Assembly (NCBI GenBank): GCA_036971475.1
Contig: JBAIZL010000001.1
Location: forward strand, 101,707,850 to 101,771,849
Length of the DNA: 64,000 nucleotides
Direction: 5' to 3'
Origin: Prosapia bicincta
Taxonomy: Eukaryota > Arthropoda > Insecta > Hemiptera > Cercopidae
Made by a program: the position numbers and the translations under genes. Below, piece by piece: positions 50,875-60,106 of the stretch. The notes under the pieces were generated by a model. The model searched no databases, was not told the origin of the DNA, and saw only the letters and a program-made list of their open reading frames with translations. Numbering within the stretch: position 1 is the stretch's first letter; every line of letters begins with the position of its first letter.

Positions 50875-51507
50875 ATGGATCCAACCGTCAGGATTTCTAC
50901 AGCTCCTCTAAAAATGTCCACCATACATAGGAGAACTGAAACCGCAAGCACTTCAAATACCGCAGCCTATCATTTCAACAACCTGGTTAAGGACCTACTG
51001 CTAACAGATAGTCCTGTTAAAAATTGTAAAAACACATCCTCGACTATTTCTCCGAAACCTACTGCAGCCAAAAAACTTGAGTTTTTACCTACTCTACCCT
51101 CCAATTCCCAAAAGCAATTCCGACTTTGTACATACAGATTTTCGAAAGGGATAAAGAGAAACGGAATATGCAACGCTCGTATTGCAGGTGATGGTGTTAT
51201 ACTGTGCAGCCGTCATCGCGAGCGTAATACAACAGGCCTGAAAGAAACAAAATCTTCCACAAATAAGTCTTCAAAAAATATTTTGCCGAAAATAAAAATA
51301 TCCAGACTCAAAACTAACACCAAATATCGACTTCTATCATACTTGAACGATGATGAGGCCATCGTGGGAACTACAAAAGGTGCCTTCATCATACATTTCC
51401 CTTTTAAGAAGTTTAAAAAACAACCTCTTAAAGACGGATGGTATCTTGAAGTAAAGTTTGCAGATCACAACTCCAAAAAGAAGCTTCTACATTGGGTTAA
51501 AAAATAA
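50875..51507 (+). CDS. Basic protein with a C-C-C-H zinc motif (210 aa), function unknown
   Basis: The frame is open from an ATG six bases after an in-frame TGA, with a TATA box upstream. The N-terminal 80 residues are Ser/Thr/Asn-rich and probably disordered. A motif with spacing C85-x13-C99-x11-C111-x2-H114 follows (GICNAR, then LCSRH), resembling single-zinc modules with a G-K-G-x-C core found in several large DNA viruses. The C-terminal 70 residues are very basic and contain a compact hydrophobic segment (IVGTTKGAFIIHFPFKKF). Nucleic-acid binding is plausible from charge and zinc motif. I do not recognise a named family. It stands between the gene-poor stretch and the first hairpin element. 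Confidence 0.7.
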   Translation: MDPTVRISTAPLKMSTIHRRTETASTSNTAAYHFNNLVKDLLLTDSPVKNCKNTSSTISPKPTAAKKLEFLPTLPSNSQKQFRLCTYRFSKGIKRNGICNARIAGDGVILCSRHRERNTTGLKETKSSTNKSSKNILPKIKISRLKTNTKYRLLSYLNDDEAIVGTTKGAFIIHFPFKKFKKQPLKDGWYLEVKFADHNSKKKLLHWVKK

Positions 51508-51576
51508 TACGATTCATCTTCTCAGCAACTGTTTCCTCATACACACCCTCCTTTCCTTCCTTTGCTTTCCTTTCCA

Positions 51577-51620
51577 AGAATAGAGCAGCTGATGGGTTCG
51601 CCCATCAGCTGCTCTATTCT
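51577..51620. repeat. Perfect 20-bp hairpin with TTCG loop
   Basis: The left arm 51577-51596 and right arm 51601-51620 are exact reverse complements around TTCG. A pyrimidine-rich tract (51547-51575, 'ctttccttcctttgctttcc') precedes it. The second hairpin at 52786-52829 has the same arm with one change and a purine-rich tract on its other side, so the two units face each other. Confidence 0.9.
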
Positions 51621-51777
51621 CTTTATTATAAACGACCTTGACACATATTTACCAAGGCTACTACACAAGAGCAGCATGTATAGAACACAAGCTTTTTATC
51701 TATTTATGCAACTTCATATTATATTATAAACTCACTATCTGAATTCTCAGTATTATTTTGTTTACAGGTGTGGGAAT

Positions 51778-52748
51778 ATGTCTGAGGAAAACCTTCTCAA
51801 TGAAATAACCTCGCTTAGGAAATTGATAAAGTCAAAGTATAATCGGTTTAAGATACGAAAAATTGAGAGCGAAAGTAGAGTACAAAAACGTTTACATTAT
51901 ATTATAGAACCTATCAGAGAGTTGATTAAAACCGCTTTAGATAAAATACTATCTGAAAAAGCTTTGTATAAATCCAAAACGCTAACCGCGTGTGATTCGG
52001 GAGAACGTTTTGCAAAGTATAGTTTTATTCCTAAAGCGGTGTCATCTCCTACGACCCACTCTTTGACGGACGACACAGTGTTGAAAGGGTGAAAACAGAC
52101 CATGCCTCCTTGTTATATCCTGAATTTACAGACTTAAATGTAATAGCTGAGACATCCGATCCCCCAGAACCCAGTGTCGGCGAAGTTATATCAACTCCGG
52201 GTGCTTATGACGTAGCAACAGAGTGGTTAGAGGAGACTTTCGTTAATCCGCTCACTAAATCTTACATGAAGAAATTCATGAATGACGCTGCCGGTAATAA
52301 AAAGAGTATTGATCATACATACGGTCCACGTTTGGAGAAAGATAACATCTTTGTTGGTGACACGCAATTGTTGTTCGAAGAAGATGGTGGTCTGCGATTG
52401 GGTGATACCGTTTACAATCCGACTAAAGGATTGTATGAGCTTCTTTTCAAGAGAATACCTGATGATGACGTCTATGACGAGAATGATATCGCAGCCTATA
52501 AAGATATATTAGTCAAGACCAACGCTCATAGGATTGGTTATTTGCGAAACAACAGGATTAATCGCCAAGTAAATTCCTTTAAATATAGGACTGTATTAGC
52601 TCAAATGTTTCCCACAACATACTACGGATCAGGGATGCGATACAGCAATAGCAACAGCAGACACTTAATGATAGTTCCAGCTAAAGCGGGTAACTTTACT
52701 CAAACCCTTAAAGATATAAACATACTGAATAACGTAACACAGTTCTAG
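51778..52748 (+). pseudogene. Paralogue of the 302-aa Maverick protein, split by a frame change
   Basis: The first frame (51778-52092, ATG in 'gaatATGTCTG') matches the start of the protein at 59184: a charged helix, then IIEPIRELI against PIVEPLKKI. The second frame (52089-52748) matches the core: YGPRLEKD, the GDT region, KGLYELLFKRIPD, and TNAHRIGYL. The second frame has no ATG in its early part, so the two frames were one gene. A one-base frame change, or less likely programmed -1 slippage, falls near 52083-52092. The C-terminal AGHTG region of the intact paralogue is missing and replaced by an unrelated end. The whole cassette lies between two facing hairpins. Confidence 0.75.
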
Positions 52749-52785
52749 GCACTAGGTCAGTATGTCAAGGTTATATATAGTTAAT

Positions 52786-52829
52786 AGAATAGATCAGCTG
52801 ATGGGTTCTCCCATCAGCTGCTCTATTCT
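52786..52829. repeat. Second 20-bp hairpin (one mismatch, TTCT loop)
   Basis: The left arm 52786-52805 pairs with 52810-52829 except for one base. The purine tract 'cttgggaagggaaggaagcg' follows. It lies between the 3' ends of converging genes (52748 plus, 52921 minus), so a bidirectional 3'-end role is possible. Confidence 0.85.
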
Positions 52830-52920
52830 TGGGAAGGGAAGGAAGCGAGGGATAGAGGGATGGGTGATATTGAGAGGATTGGTTTGGAAAAGGTTTTGAA
52901 ATTTTCAGTACTTTGGGTTA

Positions 52921-53283
52921 TTACTGAGAGCTTTGATCACTGTCTTCGAACGAAAGTCGTCTTCTTGCGGAGCATACACCGTCACGCCGAGGATTGCTAC
53001 TTATCGGTGTGCTAGTAGCCTGCGGTTGCCCATCATATGAATCTGTTGCATCTTCAGCATAAGACACTACATTTTCCTTCAACGAAGGATCTTCATCGTC
53101 CTCAAGTGAGTCTACAGTAGTTTGTAAAAAGTCTTCCAACGAGGTATTCATTACGGTTGTCATGTTTTGTATATCGACAGCCGTGAAAACAGCAAAAACT
53201 TGTTCAACTTCTTCCTCTGATAAAGTGGCTATCCACGACCATTCTATACAATGAATAGGTTGTTCTATATTCAGAGGAGCCAT
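52921..53283 (-). CDS. Acidic 120-aa protein, function unknown
   Basis: This is the only minus-strand gene of the Maverick seen here, divergent from polymerase B. The N-terminal third contains HCIEWSWIATLSEEEVEQVF, predicted helical. The middle is strongly acidic (VDSLEDDEDPSLKE), and the end reads ARRRLSFEDSDQSS. RRLSF fits the R-x-L-x-F cyclin-docking pattern, which in DNA-tumour-virus-like settings recruits cyclin-CDK; here that is only a motif match. The ATG at 53283 lies downstream of a TATAAAAA box. I do not recognise a family. Confidence 0.65.
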   Translation of the reverse strand: MAPLNIEQPIHCIEWSWIATLSEEEVEQVFAVFTAVDIQNMTTVMNTSLEDFLQTTVDSLEDDEDPSLKENVVSYAEDATDSYDGQPQATSTPISSNPRRDGVCSARRRLSFEDSDQSSQ

Positions 53284-53336
53284 GTTAATTATAGTTAGGT
53301 TTGAACAATTATAATTCGCTTGTTTGCAGTTTTTGC

Positions 53337-53344
53337 TTTTTTAT
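53337..53344 (-). promoter_or_regulatory. TATA box of the minus-strand 120-aa gene
   Basis: The minus strand reads 'cgtataaaaaag' about 55 bases before the ATG. With 53449 it forms a divergent promoter. Confidence 0.55.
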
Positions 53345-53448
53345 ACGTGCGCAATAACTTTTTGAAAGGACAGTGATAGAAGGGGGGGGGGGGGTAACAA
53401 GGATAATGCTTTTTTTAAATATATAGTGGTGGGGGATGTAGTTCAGGA

Positions 53449-53460
53449 TATATATATATA
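53449..53460 (+). promoter_or_regulatory. TATA box of the polymerase gene
   Basis: 'ggatatatatatataagac' lies about 70 bases before the ATG. A run of 15 or more G bases sits upstream (about 53380-53395). Confidence 0.55.
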
Positions 53461-53528
53461 AGACATGCATGATTTTAGTATCATTTTAGTTTCTAACTTG
53501 AATTTGAGTAGAACAAATATACTAAAAA

Positions 53529-56500
53529 ATGGAATCTAACAATGTTTTCTGCTGTGAAATTTGTAGAGATGAATTCAAAGATGAGTTACTGTATCTGATG
53601 CATTTTGAGTTATTTCACAGAGTCTGCACACAGGAAAATGAAGACAGAGAAGTTTACACAATTCCCGACTATGAAGGAACTATTCCAGCTGATGGAGAAA
53701 GGAACACAGAAAGGAATAGCTTATTCTCGTGCGAGATTTGTGGAGAAGAATTCAACGACCGCTTACTCCTGTTGTCGCATGTTGAGATATTCCATACACC
53801 TTTTCTCGATCAAGAAAACAACGAATTATACAGCTTACCAGACTTGCCGGAAACTAGAAAGGAATCAGTAGCTGACAGAGCAACAGTCATACATTACGCT
53901 CCCCCAAGACAAAAGTTGAAACACGAACTTCTATCTCAAGCGTTACCTAGGTCATATGTTAAACATTTCCTTATAAGGAACGTAACCGAACTCTATTTGG
54001 ACGATTACATAATTGAAGCGAGCGATGTTGTAGTGGAGCTGTTGAAAGAGGAGCTCATTCGTTTAAATTTTATAAAGTTTGGACTTGTGATGGTGTCCGA
54101 ATTTGTAAATGTGGAAGGAGAAATATCTCAGAGAGCGTTTATAACTAGGAACAGAAAAATTACTTTTGCATCAGACCTGGAAAACGTAGTCAGGGAATGT
54201 ATGCAGGAGATTGTTTTGAAAATAACTGAACACGAAAGTCGGGGGTCTGGATGGACATTAGGTAAAGTTAAGAGTATGGTTGTAAGAGTACATAAACACG
54301 GGTATGGTAATCGTGGAAGTAGTTATATCCCGTTACCTAAGACGATAGCATCCACCTTGTCTTGCATTAATGTCCAGAACTCCGACAATAAATGTTTTCG
54401 ATACGCAATGCTAGCAAAACATGTTGGTCCAAAAAACGCATGTAGAGTTGACTACAAATACGAACAAGTTGGCAATAAGTACAACTTTGCTGGATTGCAA
54501 TATCCGGTCTCAGTTGAGGATATAAAACTCTTTGAAAAACGAAATCCTGGAGTATCCGTGAACGTTTTTAGTCTCGACGAAAGTCATAATGTTTATCCGC
54601 TGAGAGTAGTAGAAACTGAAGATATTCGCAACACAGACTTACTACTTCTACACGATGGTGATGTCTCGCATTACGTCTACATTAAGAATTTTAACAGATT
54701 GGTAAGTGGCCAAATGAAAAGATATGATAGTAGCGTGACGGTATGTAAGAAATGTTTTGCTTTCAAATCTCTTTCAATGGAACTCGGAGGGCGACGGTGG
54801 TTGACCGAACACAACCGCGTATGCGGAGTACATGCCCCCGTTAAAATGGAATTACCTCATCGTGATAAACGGTTTGTTTCTTTCAACAAAACGAATCAGC
54901 TATACAGTGTACCTATAGTGATATACGCCGACTTTGAATCTACTTTGATACCTATTAAAACGGTTATGGAAGATCCTGAAGACGTCACCAAACATTTATA
55001 CCAAAAACACGAGCCTAATAGCTACTGCATGATGGTAAAGTCTACTTTAGACGAAAACCATCTCACGGGGTATGGGTTAACATCAAAACCGCTTGTTTAC
55101 AGGGGTTGTGATGCGGTAAAGAACTTTCTACAACAGCTGAAACTTGTTGCCGAGAAAGTTGAAGGGATGTACTCAAATATTGTTCCCATGTTAGAGATGA
55201 GTGATGACGAAATACTTGCATACACATCCGCAACTACTTGTTACTTGTGTAAAAAATCTTTTACAGACATAAATCATAAAGTCCGTGACCATGACCATCT
55301 CACAGGAAAGTATAGAGGATCGGCTTGTAACTCGTGCAACATAAATTATAAGCTACCTAGTTTTATACCTGTCGTGCTGCACAATTTAAGTGGATACGAT
55401 TCACATTTTATAATACATGAATTGAACTTATGGAAAGGACAAATCGATGTGTTAGCCTCGTCGAAAGAAAAGTTTATAAGTTTTTCGAAAAAGGTCGGTA
55501 AACTAAAATTGAGATTCATCGACTCTTATAGGTTTTTACCTTCAAGCCTTATGAAACTTAGCGAAAATCTATCACGGGACGATCTGCTGGAGACGAAGAA
55601 ACTTGTACCTGAAGGGAAGCTTGAACTAGTGTTAAGAAAAGGTGTTTTCCCTTACGATTATATAGACGATGCAGATAGGTTCAACGAAACTTCGCTTCCT
55701 CCCATAGAATGTTTTTACAGCAAGCTAAATGAATGCGGAATTAGTGATGAAGAATACCAACACGCATGTAACGTATGGAACGGAATGGAGTTTAAGACTT
55801 TGGGAGAGTACAGTGATTTTTATGTACAACTCGACGTGACCCTTCTTTGCGATGTTATGGAGGAATTTAGAAACACCTGTATGAACGCTTACGGGCTTGA
55901 TCCTCTCCATTCTTACACCTCACCAGGACTGGCGTGGCAGGCTATGTTGAGAGAAACAGGATGCACTTTGGAATTGATGATGGATGTCGATATGATCCTC
56001 ATGGTAGAGTCGGGCGTCCGAGGCGGTCTAACGCAGTGCGTTAGGAAACATGTTAGAGCCAACAACAAGCATTTGCCTGACTTTGATAGTGAGAAAGAGT
56101 CTGTCTACCTGGGGTACTTCGACGCAAACAACCTTTACGGGTGGGCCATGTCGATGCCCTTGCCATCTGGAGGATTCGAATGGGTAGATCCAACTACGAT
56201 AGAAGAAATTCAACATATCCCTCGTTACGGTTGTTTCGGGCATATTTTGGAGTTCGACTTTGAATACCCGGAGGCGCTCCATGATCATCACTACGATCTC
56301 CCTCTTCTACCAAAAAGCGAAGTTCCGCCTGGAGGTAAATACAAAAAGCTTTTGATGACTGTTGAATCGAAAGATCATTACGTCGCTCACTATTGGACCG
56401 TGCAACAAGCCATACAACTAGGACTTCGTATTACCAAAGTTCATAGAGTCATACGTTTTGCACAATCATATTGGTTAAAGCCGTACATCGATTCGAACAC

Positions 56501-57371
56501 TGCTAGGAGATCCGCCGCTAAATCTGCTTTCCAGAGAGATTTCTTCAAATTAATGAACAACGCAATTTTCGGAAAAACTCTGGAAAACAAACGAAAACAT
56601 ATAGATGTTAGGCTTGTTACAGACGAAAAGAAACTAATGAAACTTGTGAAGCGAGACAACTTTAATACGTCTATTATTATAAATAAAGATCTGGTATTGG
56701 TTTGTATGAATAAGACTAAGATAGTTCTCGACAGACCACTTTATATCGGTATGTCCATCTTAGACATCTCCAAGACGCACATGTACGACTTCCACTACGA
56801 AAAGATGGTACGTCATTACGGAAGAGATAAAATCGGAATATCGTATATGGATACAGACGCGTTTCTCTACTGGATTCGAACAAATGATCTTTACGAAGAC
56901 CTCAAGACATTTCAACATAAAAACGATTTTGATTTCTCCGAATACCCACCGCACCATCCCACTTACGACGGAGGCGTTAATAAAAAGGTTCTAGGTAAAT
57001 TTAAGGACGAGCTAAACAGCATCCCAATCATCGAACTCATAGCGTTGATGCCGAAGATGTACGCTATGACTACCGCCGTAGGTGGACACAACTGTGAAGA
57101 GGAGGAAGGAGTAATAAAAAAGGCTAAAGGAATAAAAAAGAGCTACTTGAAGAAATCTATTATGTTTGAACACTACAGGAAATGTCTGTTCGAAAACGTA
57201 GAGTACAAGGCTACTTTCAACACAATTCGTAGCTTCGGTCATGAGCTTTACACCATGTTACAACGCAAAAGATCACTATCAACAAGAGACGACAAAAGAA
57301 AAATACTTTCAGACTGCATAAACACGTTACCGTACGGGCACTATTCCTTGCGAGATATATCCGAATGTTAA
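53529..57371 (+). CDS. polB: Protein-primed DNA polymerase B (1280 aa)
   Basis: This replicates the element by protein priming. Two C2H2 zinc fingers open the protein (C9, C12, H25, H30; C68, C71, H84, H89), apparently a duplicated module. The 3'-5' exonuclease shows Exo I YADFEST (D468, E470), Exo II NLSGYDSH (D624) and Exo III YVQLDVTLLCD (D769). Between Exo I and Exo II, from C571, lies a CYLC...RDHDHLTGKYRGSACNSCN zinc/HNH-like insert typical of Maverick polymerases. Polymerase motif A is YFDANNLYGWAM (D865), motif B KLMNNAIFGKTLENKRK (about 1006-1022), and motif C YMDTDAF (D1108, D1110). All catalytic residues are present and the frame is uninterrupted. The ATG follows a TATA box. Length fits the family. 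This is the firmest call in the window. Confidence 0.97.
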   Translation: MESNNVFCCEICRDEFKDELLYLMHFELFHRVCTQENEDREVYTIPDYEGTIPADGERNTERNSLFSCEICGEEFNDRLLLLSHVEIFHTPFLDQENNELYSLPDLPETRKESVADRATVIHYAPPRQKLKHELLSQALPRSYVKHFLIRNVTELYLDDYIIEASDVVVELLKEELIRLNFIKFGLVMVSEFVNVEGEISQRAFITRNRKITFASDLENVVRECMQEIVLKITEHESRGSGWTLGKVKSMVVRVHKHGYGNRGSSYIPLPKTIASTLSCINVQNSDNKCFRYAMLAKHVGPKNACRVDYKYEQVGNKYNFAGLQYPVSVEDIKLFEKRNPGVSVNVFSLDESHNVYPLRVVETEDIRNTDLLLLHDGDVSHYVYIKNFNRLVSGQMKRYDSSVTVCKKCFAFKSLSMELGGRRWLTEHNRVCGVHAPVKMELPHRDKRFVSFNKTNQLYSVPIVIYADFESTLIPIKTVMEDPEDVTKHLYQKHEPNSYCMMVKSTLDENHLTGYGLTSKPLVYRGCDAVKNFLQQLKLVAEKVEGMYSNIVPMLEMSDDEILAYTSATTCYLCKKSFTDINHKVRDHDHLTGKYRGSACNSCNINYKLPSFIPVVLHNLSGYDSHFIIHELNLWKGQIDVLASSKEKFISFSKKVGKLKLRFIDSYRFLPSSLMKLSENLSRDDLLETKKLVPEGKLELVLRKGVFPYDYIDDADRFNETSLPPIECFYSKLNECGISDEEYQHACNVWNGMEFKTLGEYSDFYVQLDVTLLCDVMEEFRNTCMNAYGLDPLHSYTSPGLAWQAMLRETGCTLELMMDVDMILMVESGVRGGLTQCVRKHVRANNKHLPDFDSEKESVYLGYFDANNLYGWAMSMPLPSGGFEWVDPTTIEEIQHIPRYGCFGHILEFDFEYPEALHDHHYDLPLLPKSEVPPGGKYKKLLMTVESKDHYVAHYWTVQQAIQLGLRITKVHRVIRFAQSYWLKPYIDSNTARRSAAKSAFQRDFFKLMNNAIFGKTLENKRKHIDVRLVTDEKKLMKLVKRDNFNTSIIINKDLVLVCMNKTKIVLDRPLYIGMSILDISKTHMYDFHYEKMVRHYGRDKIGISYMDTDAFLYWIRTNDLYEDLKTFQHKNDFDFSEYPPHHPTYDGGVNKKVLGKFKDELNSIPIIELIALMPKMYAMTTAVGGHNCEEEEGVIKKAKGIKKSYLKKSIMFEHYRKCLFENVEYKATFNTIRSFGHELYTMLQRKRSLSTRDDKRKILSDCINTLPYGHYSLRDISEC

Positions 57372-57383
57372 CGTAACAACAGT

Positions 57384-57397
57384 TATATATAAAAAAA
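57384..57397 (+). promoter_or_regulatory. TATA box of the integrase gene
   Basis: 'tatatataaaaaaa' stands between the polymerase stop and the integrase ATG, 44 bases before the latter. Confidence 0.5.
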
Positions 57398-57440
57398 TCT
57401 AAATTCTATTATTTGTTTCCTATAGTCACTAACGGTAACG

Positions 57441-58373
57441 ATGGAGTTAAGGGAAAAGATTGTACGCGAATTACACGCACCAGCAAGAAGAATATTTCCT
57501 AGACGAAATACTATCTTAAAAGGACTAGACGATAAATTTTTCCAAGCTGATCTTGTAGAGATGAGACCATACGCTAAGGATAATAAAGGTTTTAATTACA
57601 TACTTACACTTATAGATTGTTTTACTAAAATTGCGCACGCTATTCCATTAAAAAACAAGTCTTCGGAAAACGTTGCTAATGCTGTAGAGGGGCTATTGCT
57701 TCAAGAGAGGATTAAGAAACTCCAGACGGATGATGGTAAAGAATTTTTCAATAATCCATTCAAACAATTAATGAAGAAATATCGTATCAACCATTACTCT
57801 AGCAAGAGCGAAATTAAAGCTGCAATAATAGAACGTTTCAATAGAACGCTAAAGAGTAAGATGTACAAGGTTTTCTCAAAAAGAGGATCATACGTCTGGC
57901 ATGACGTATTACCTGTTTTGATAAACGAATACAATAATACGGTACACAGGACTATCGGCGTGAAACCTGTAGACGTTAATAAAAAGAACGAACGAAAGGT
58001 GTTTGATCGTATAGTCCGGCAAACAAAACCGCATACGGAAAAACGAATGCCGAAAAGGTTTTTCCTAGGTGATCAAGTGCGTATTAGCAAACACAAGCGC
58101 GTTTTTACCAAAGGATACCTTCCTAATTTTTCGAATGAAGTGTTTACAGTTTACAGGATACAACCGACGTTTCCTGAGACTTATCTTTTGAAAGATCACA
58201 AAGGGGATATCATACAAGGTGGTTTCTACGGGCACGAGCTATCACCGTCTACAGTTGGAAACGTATATTTAGTTGAGAAAATACTCCGCAGAAAGGGCGA
58301 TAAAGTTCTTGTGCGTTGGTTAGGTTTCGACCGCAGCCAGGATACGTGGATAAATAAAAAAGATTTAATCTAA
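57441..58373 (+). CDS. int: Retroviral-type integrase with C-terminal chromodomain (310 aa)
   Basis: This inserts the element into host DNA and makes the 6-bp duplication. The rve catalytic core shows D37 (FFQADLVEM), D97 (LQTDDGKEF) and E131 (AAIIERFNRTLK), the DDE triad by position. The usual HHCC zinc domain at the N-terminus is not visible; only about 30 residues precede the core. After an SH3-like basic segment (LGDQVRISKHKR) comes a chromodomain from about residue 273 (VYLVEKILRRKG, VRWLGFDRSQDTW), which may steer insertion toward modified histones. It lies 70 bases after the polymerase stop on the same strand. It is intact, and could in principle also mobilise the non-autonomous element of region 1, though that is inference. 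Confidence 0.95.
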   Translation: MELREKIVRELHAPARRIFPRRNTILKGLDDKFFQADLVEMRPYAKDNKGFNYILTLIDCFTKIAHAIPLKNKSSENVANAVEGLLLQERIKKLQTDDGKEFFNNPFKQLMKKYRINHYSSKSEIKAAIIERFNRTLKSKMYKVFSKRGSYVWHDVLPVLINEYNNTVHRTIGVKPVDVNKKNERKVFDRIVRQTKPHTEKRMPKRFFLGDQVRISKHKRVFTKGYLPNFSNEVFTVYRIQPTFPETYLLKDHKGDIIQGGFYGHELSPSTVGNVYLVEKILRRKGDKVLVRWLGFDRSQDTWINKKDLI

Positions 58374-58416
58374 TAACGGATGTACAGTATAATATGAGTC
58401 TGTAAGCAGGCAAGAA

Positions 58417-59136
58417 ATGGAAATATTAGAGCAAAAGGATAAATTTGTTGTTAAAAATATAGATCTTCTGACTGCTGATAAAACCACCCACAGTGAAGGG
58501 AAACACGGTGCATTACTTCCTGACACTGTAAGATGCATAGTCTCGGGGCCATCAAACTGCGGGAAAACAAACGTAGTGTTTAACCTGCTCACGCAAGCTA
58601 ACGGACTGCGATTCAATAATGTATACATATTTTCCAAGTCGCTCAACCAACCAAAGTATCTACTTTTGGAAAAGGTTATATCCGAGGTGCCAGGCGTCAA
58701 TTGGTTCAAATTTGATGTAAACGAAGAAATCATGGGACCAAGTAAAGCTCGACCGTATTCTGTATTTTTATTCGATGACGTTAGCTCGGAAAGACATCAT
58801 CACATAACCACGTACTTTGCCATGGGGCGACATAACATGATAGATTGTATTTACATAGGGCAAACCTATAGCAAAATCCCTAAGCAGCTATTACGAGATA
58901 ACGCCAATCTCATTATAATGTTCAAGCAGGATGAGACTAACACGAGACACGTATACAACGATCACGTAGGTGCTGATATGGAATACAACAGATTTAAACA
59001 GATATGTTCTACAGCGTGGAACGATCATTTCGGATTCCTAGTCGTCGATAAGGAGCGTAACATCGATGAAGGTCGATACAGACTGGGATTTGACAGATAC
59101 GTTGTAATAAACTCGCAGAGCGATTTACAATGTTAA
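58417..59136 (+). CDS. A32/FtsK-HerA-like genome-packaging ATPase (239 aa)
   Basis: This protein would drive DNA into the capsid. Walker A is GPSNCGKT at residues 44-51, and Walker B is the hydrophobic strand YSVFLFDD followed by VSSE (about 109-120). A later segment with YIGQTYSKIPKQLLRDNANL fits the sensor region of the A32 family of nucleocytoplasmic large DNA viruses and Mavericks. The length is normal. It sits 43 bases after the integrase on the same strand and has an intact frame with an ATG in 'agaaATGG'. Confidence 0.95.
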   Translation: MEILEQKDKFVVKNIDLLTADKTTHSEGKHGALLPDTVRCIVSGPSNCGKTNVVFNLLTQANGLRFNNVYIFSKSLNQPKYLLLEKVISEVPGVNWFKFDVNEEIMGPSKARPYSVFLFDDVSSERHHHITTYFAMGRHNMIDCIYIGQTYSKIPKQLLRDNANLIIMFKQDETNTRHVYNDHVGADMEYNRFKQICSTAWNDHFGFLVVDKERNIDEGRYRLGFDRYVVINSQSDLQC

Positions 59137-59183
59137 CATTACGATACAGCTATTCAACTGGATAACAAGCGCTAAGTAAATAC

Positions 59184-60092
59184 ATGGAGAAACAAAGGAA
59201 GTTGGTAAACGAAATAAAAGTGTTGAGCGATACCATCAGAAAAAAAAATGAAGCCTTGAAATTAGGCATAAGCGAAAGGGATAAATACTTGGAGACCACT
59301 TTCAAACCGATAGTAGAACCGTTAAAGAAGATATCTGAAAAACTCGGTGAAAACGCATGGATTGATGGTGACGCGCAAGACATAATACCCTTTAAACAGG
59401 AGTCGGGCGCTGAGTTGACGGACACATCAGCAGACTATGTAACGGATGAAGATGATGGAAGAACGTCTGTTCACGAGTCAACTAAAGACGTCAGTATATT
59501 GAGCGACAATATATCGAGTAAAGGTCCTATGGGTAAAAAGTATTTATTAAAGATGTTAGATTCAATGTCTGATACAAGCAGGAAGAAACAATACCATACG
59601 TTCGGCGCTCGGTTGGCTAAAGACGGTACATTGGATATAGGTGACGCGAAATTGGAGATCACCAACAAAGATAACATACTGGTAAAGAATAAAACTTTTC
59701 GAGGTACGCGCGGTCTGTTCGAGCTAATCTTCAATTATATTCCAGAGAAATATACAAAAAGAGATCTCGAAAATTTTAAACGCATTTGCCAACTGACCAA
59801 CGCTCATAGAAAGGGATACAGTTCTAACGCACCTGTGTACAGGAACAGGTCAAAGAAATATAAAAGAATTATAGCACATCTATTTCCTCCGAGAGAAGAC
59901 AAGAGCAAATTAGGAGCTGGTGTGAATTTAAAAGACACTCAGCATACCAACGTTGTTTATTACAATAATGCAAACGAGTTAGTGAATCGTCTGCGTTTGT
60001 TATATGACTCTATGTCTGCAGGACACACGGGGCTAGAGAACGAGGTAGTGTCGTTGACAGAAGAATTAAAACGAAGAAACGTTATTGCTTAA
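59184..60092 (+). CDS. Conserved Maverick protein of unknown function (302 aa)
   Basis: The N-terminal 50 residues are a charged helix, probably coiled coil (KLVNEIKVLSDTIRKKNEAL). An acidic, probably disordered stretch follows to about residue 110. The core (about 125-225) contains HTFGARLAKDG, FRGTRGLFELIF, and LTNAHRKGYSS, ending RIIAHLFPP. The tail has AGHTGLENEVVSLTEELKRR. I have seen this core in Maverick-derived proteins of many animal genomes; I believe it is the domain catalogued as DUF8207, but I cannot confirm that here. A broken paralogue is at 51778-52748. Position between the ATPase and fibre-like gene suggests a virion or assembly role. Confidence 0.85.
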   Translation: MEKQRKLVNEIKVLSDTIRKKNEALKLGISERDKYLETTFKPIVEPLKKISEKLGENAWIDGDAQDIIPFKQESGAELTDTSADYVTDEDDGRTSVHESTKDVSILSDNISSKGPMGKKYLLKMLDSMSDTSRKKQYHTFGARLAKDGTLDIGDAKLEITNKDNILVKNKTFRGTRGLFELIFNYIPEKYTKRDLENFKRICQLTNAHRKGYSSNAPVYRNRSKKYKRIIAHLFPPREDKSKLGAGVNLKDTQHTNVVYYNNANELVNRLRLLYDSMSAGHTGLENEVVSLTEELKRRNVIA

Positions 60093-60106
60093 CTTCATTT
60101 ATAAAG

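Noticed and set aside
52083..52092. Programmed -1 frameshift as the firm explanation
   Set aside because: The zero-frame codons AAA GGG TGA do not form a standard slippery heptamer, so an indel is simpler.
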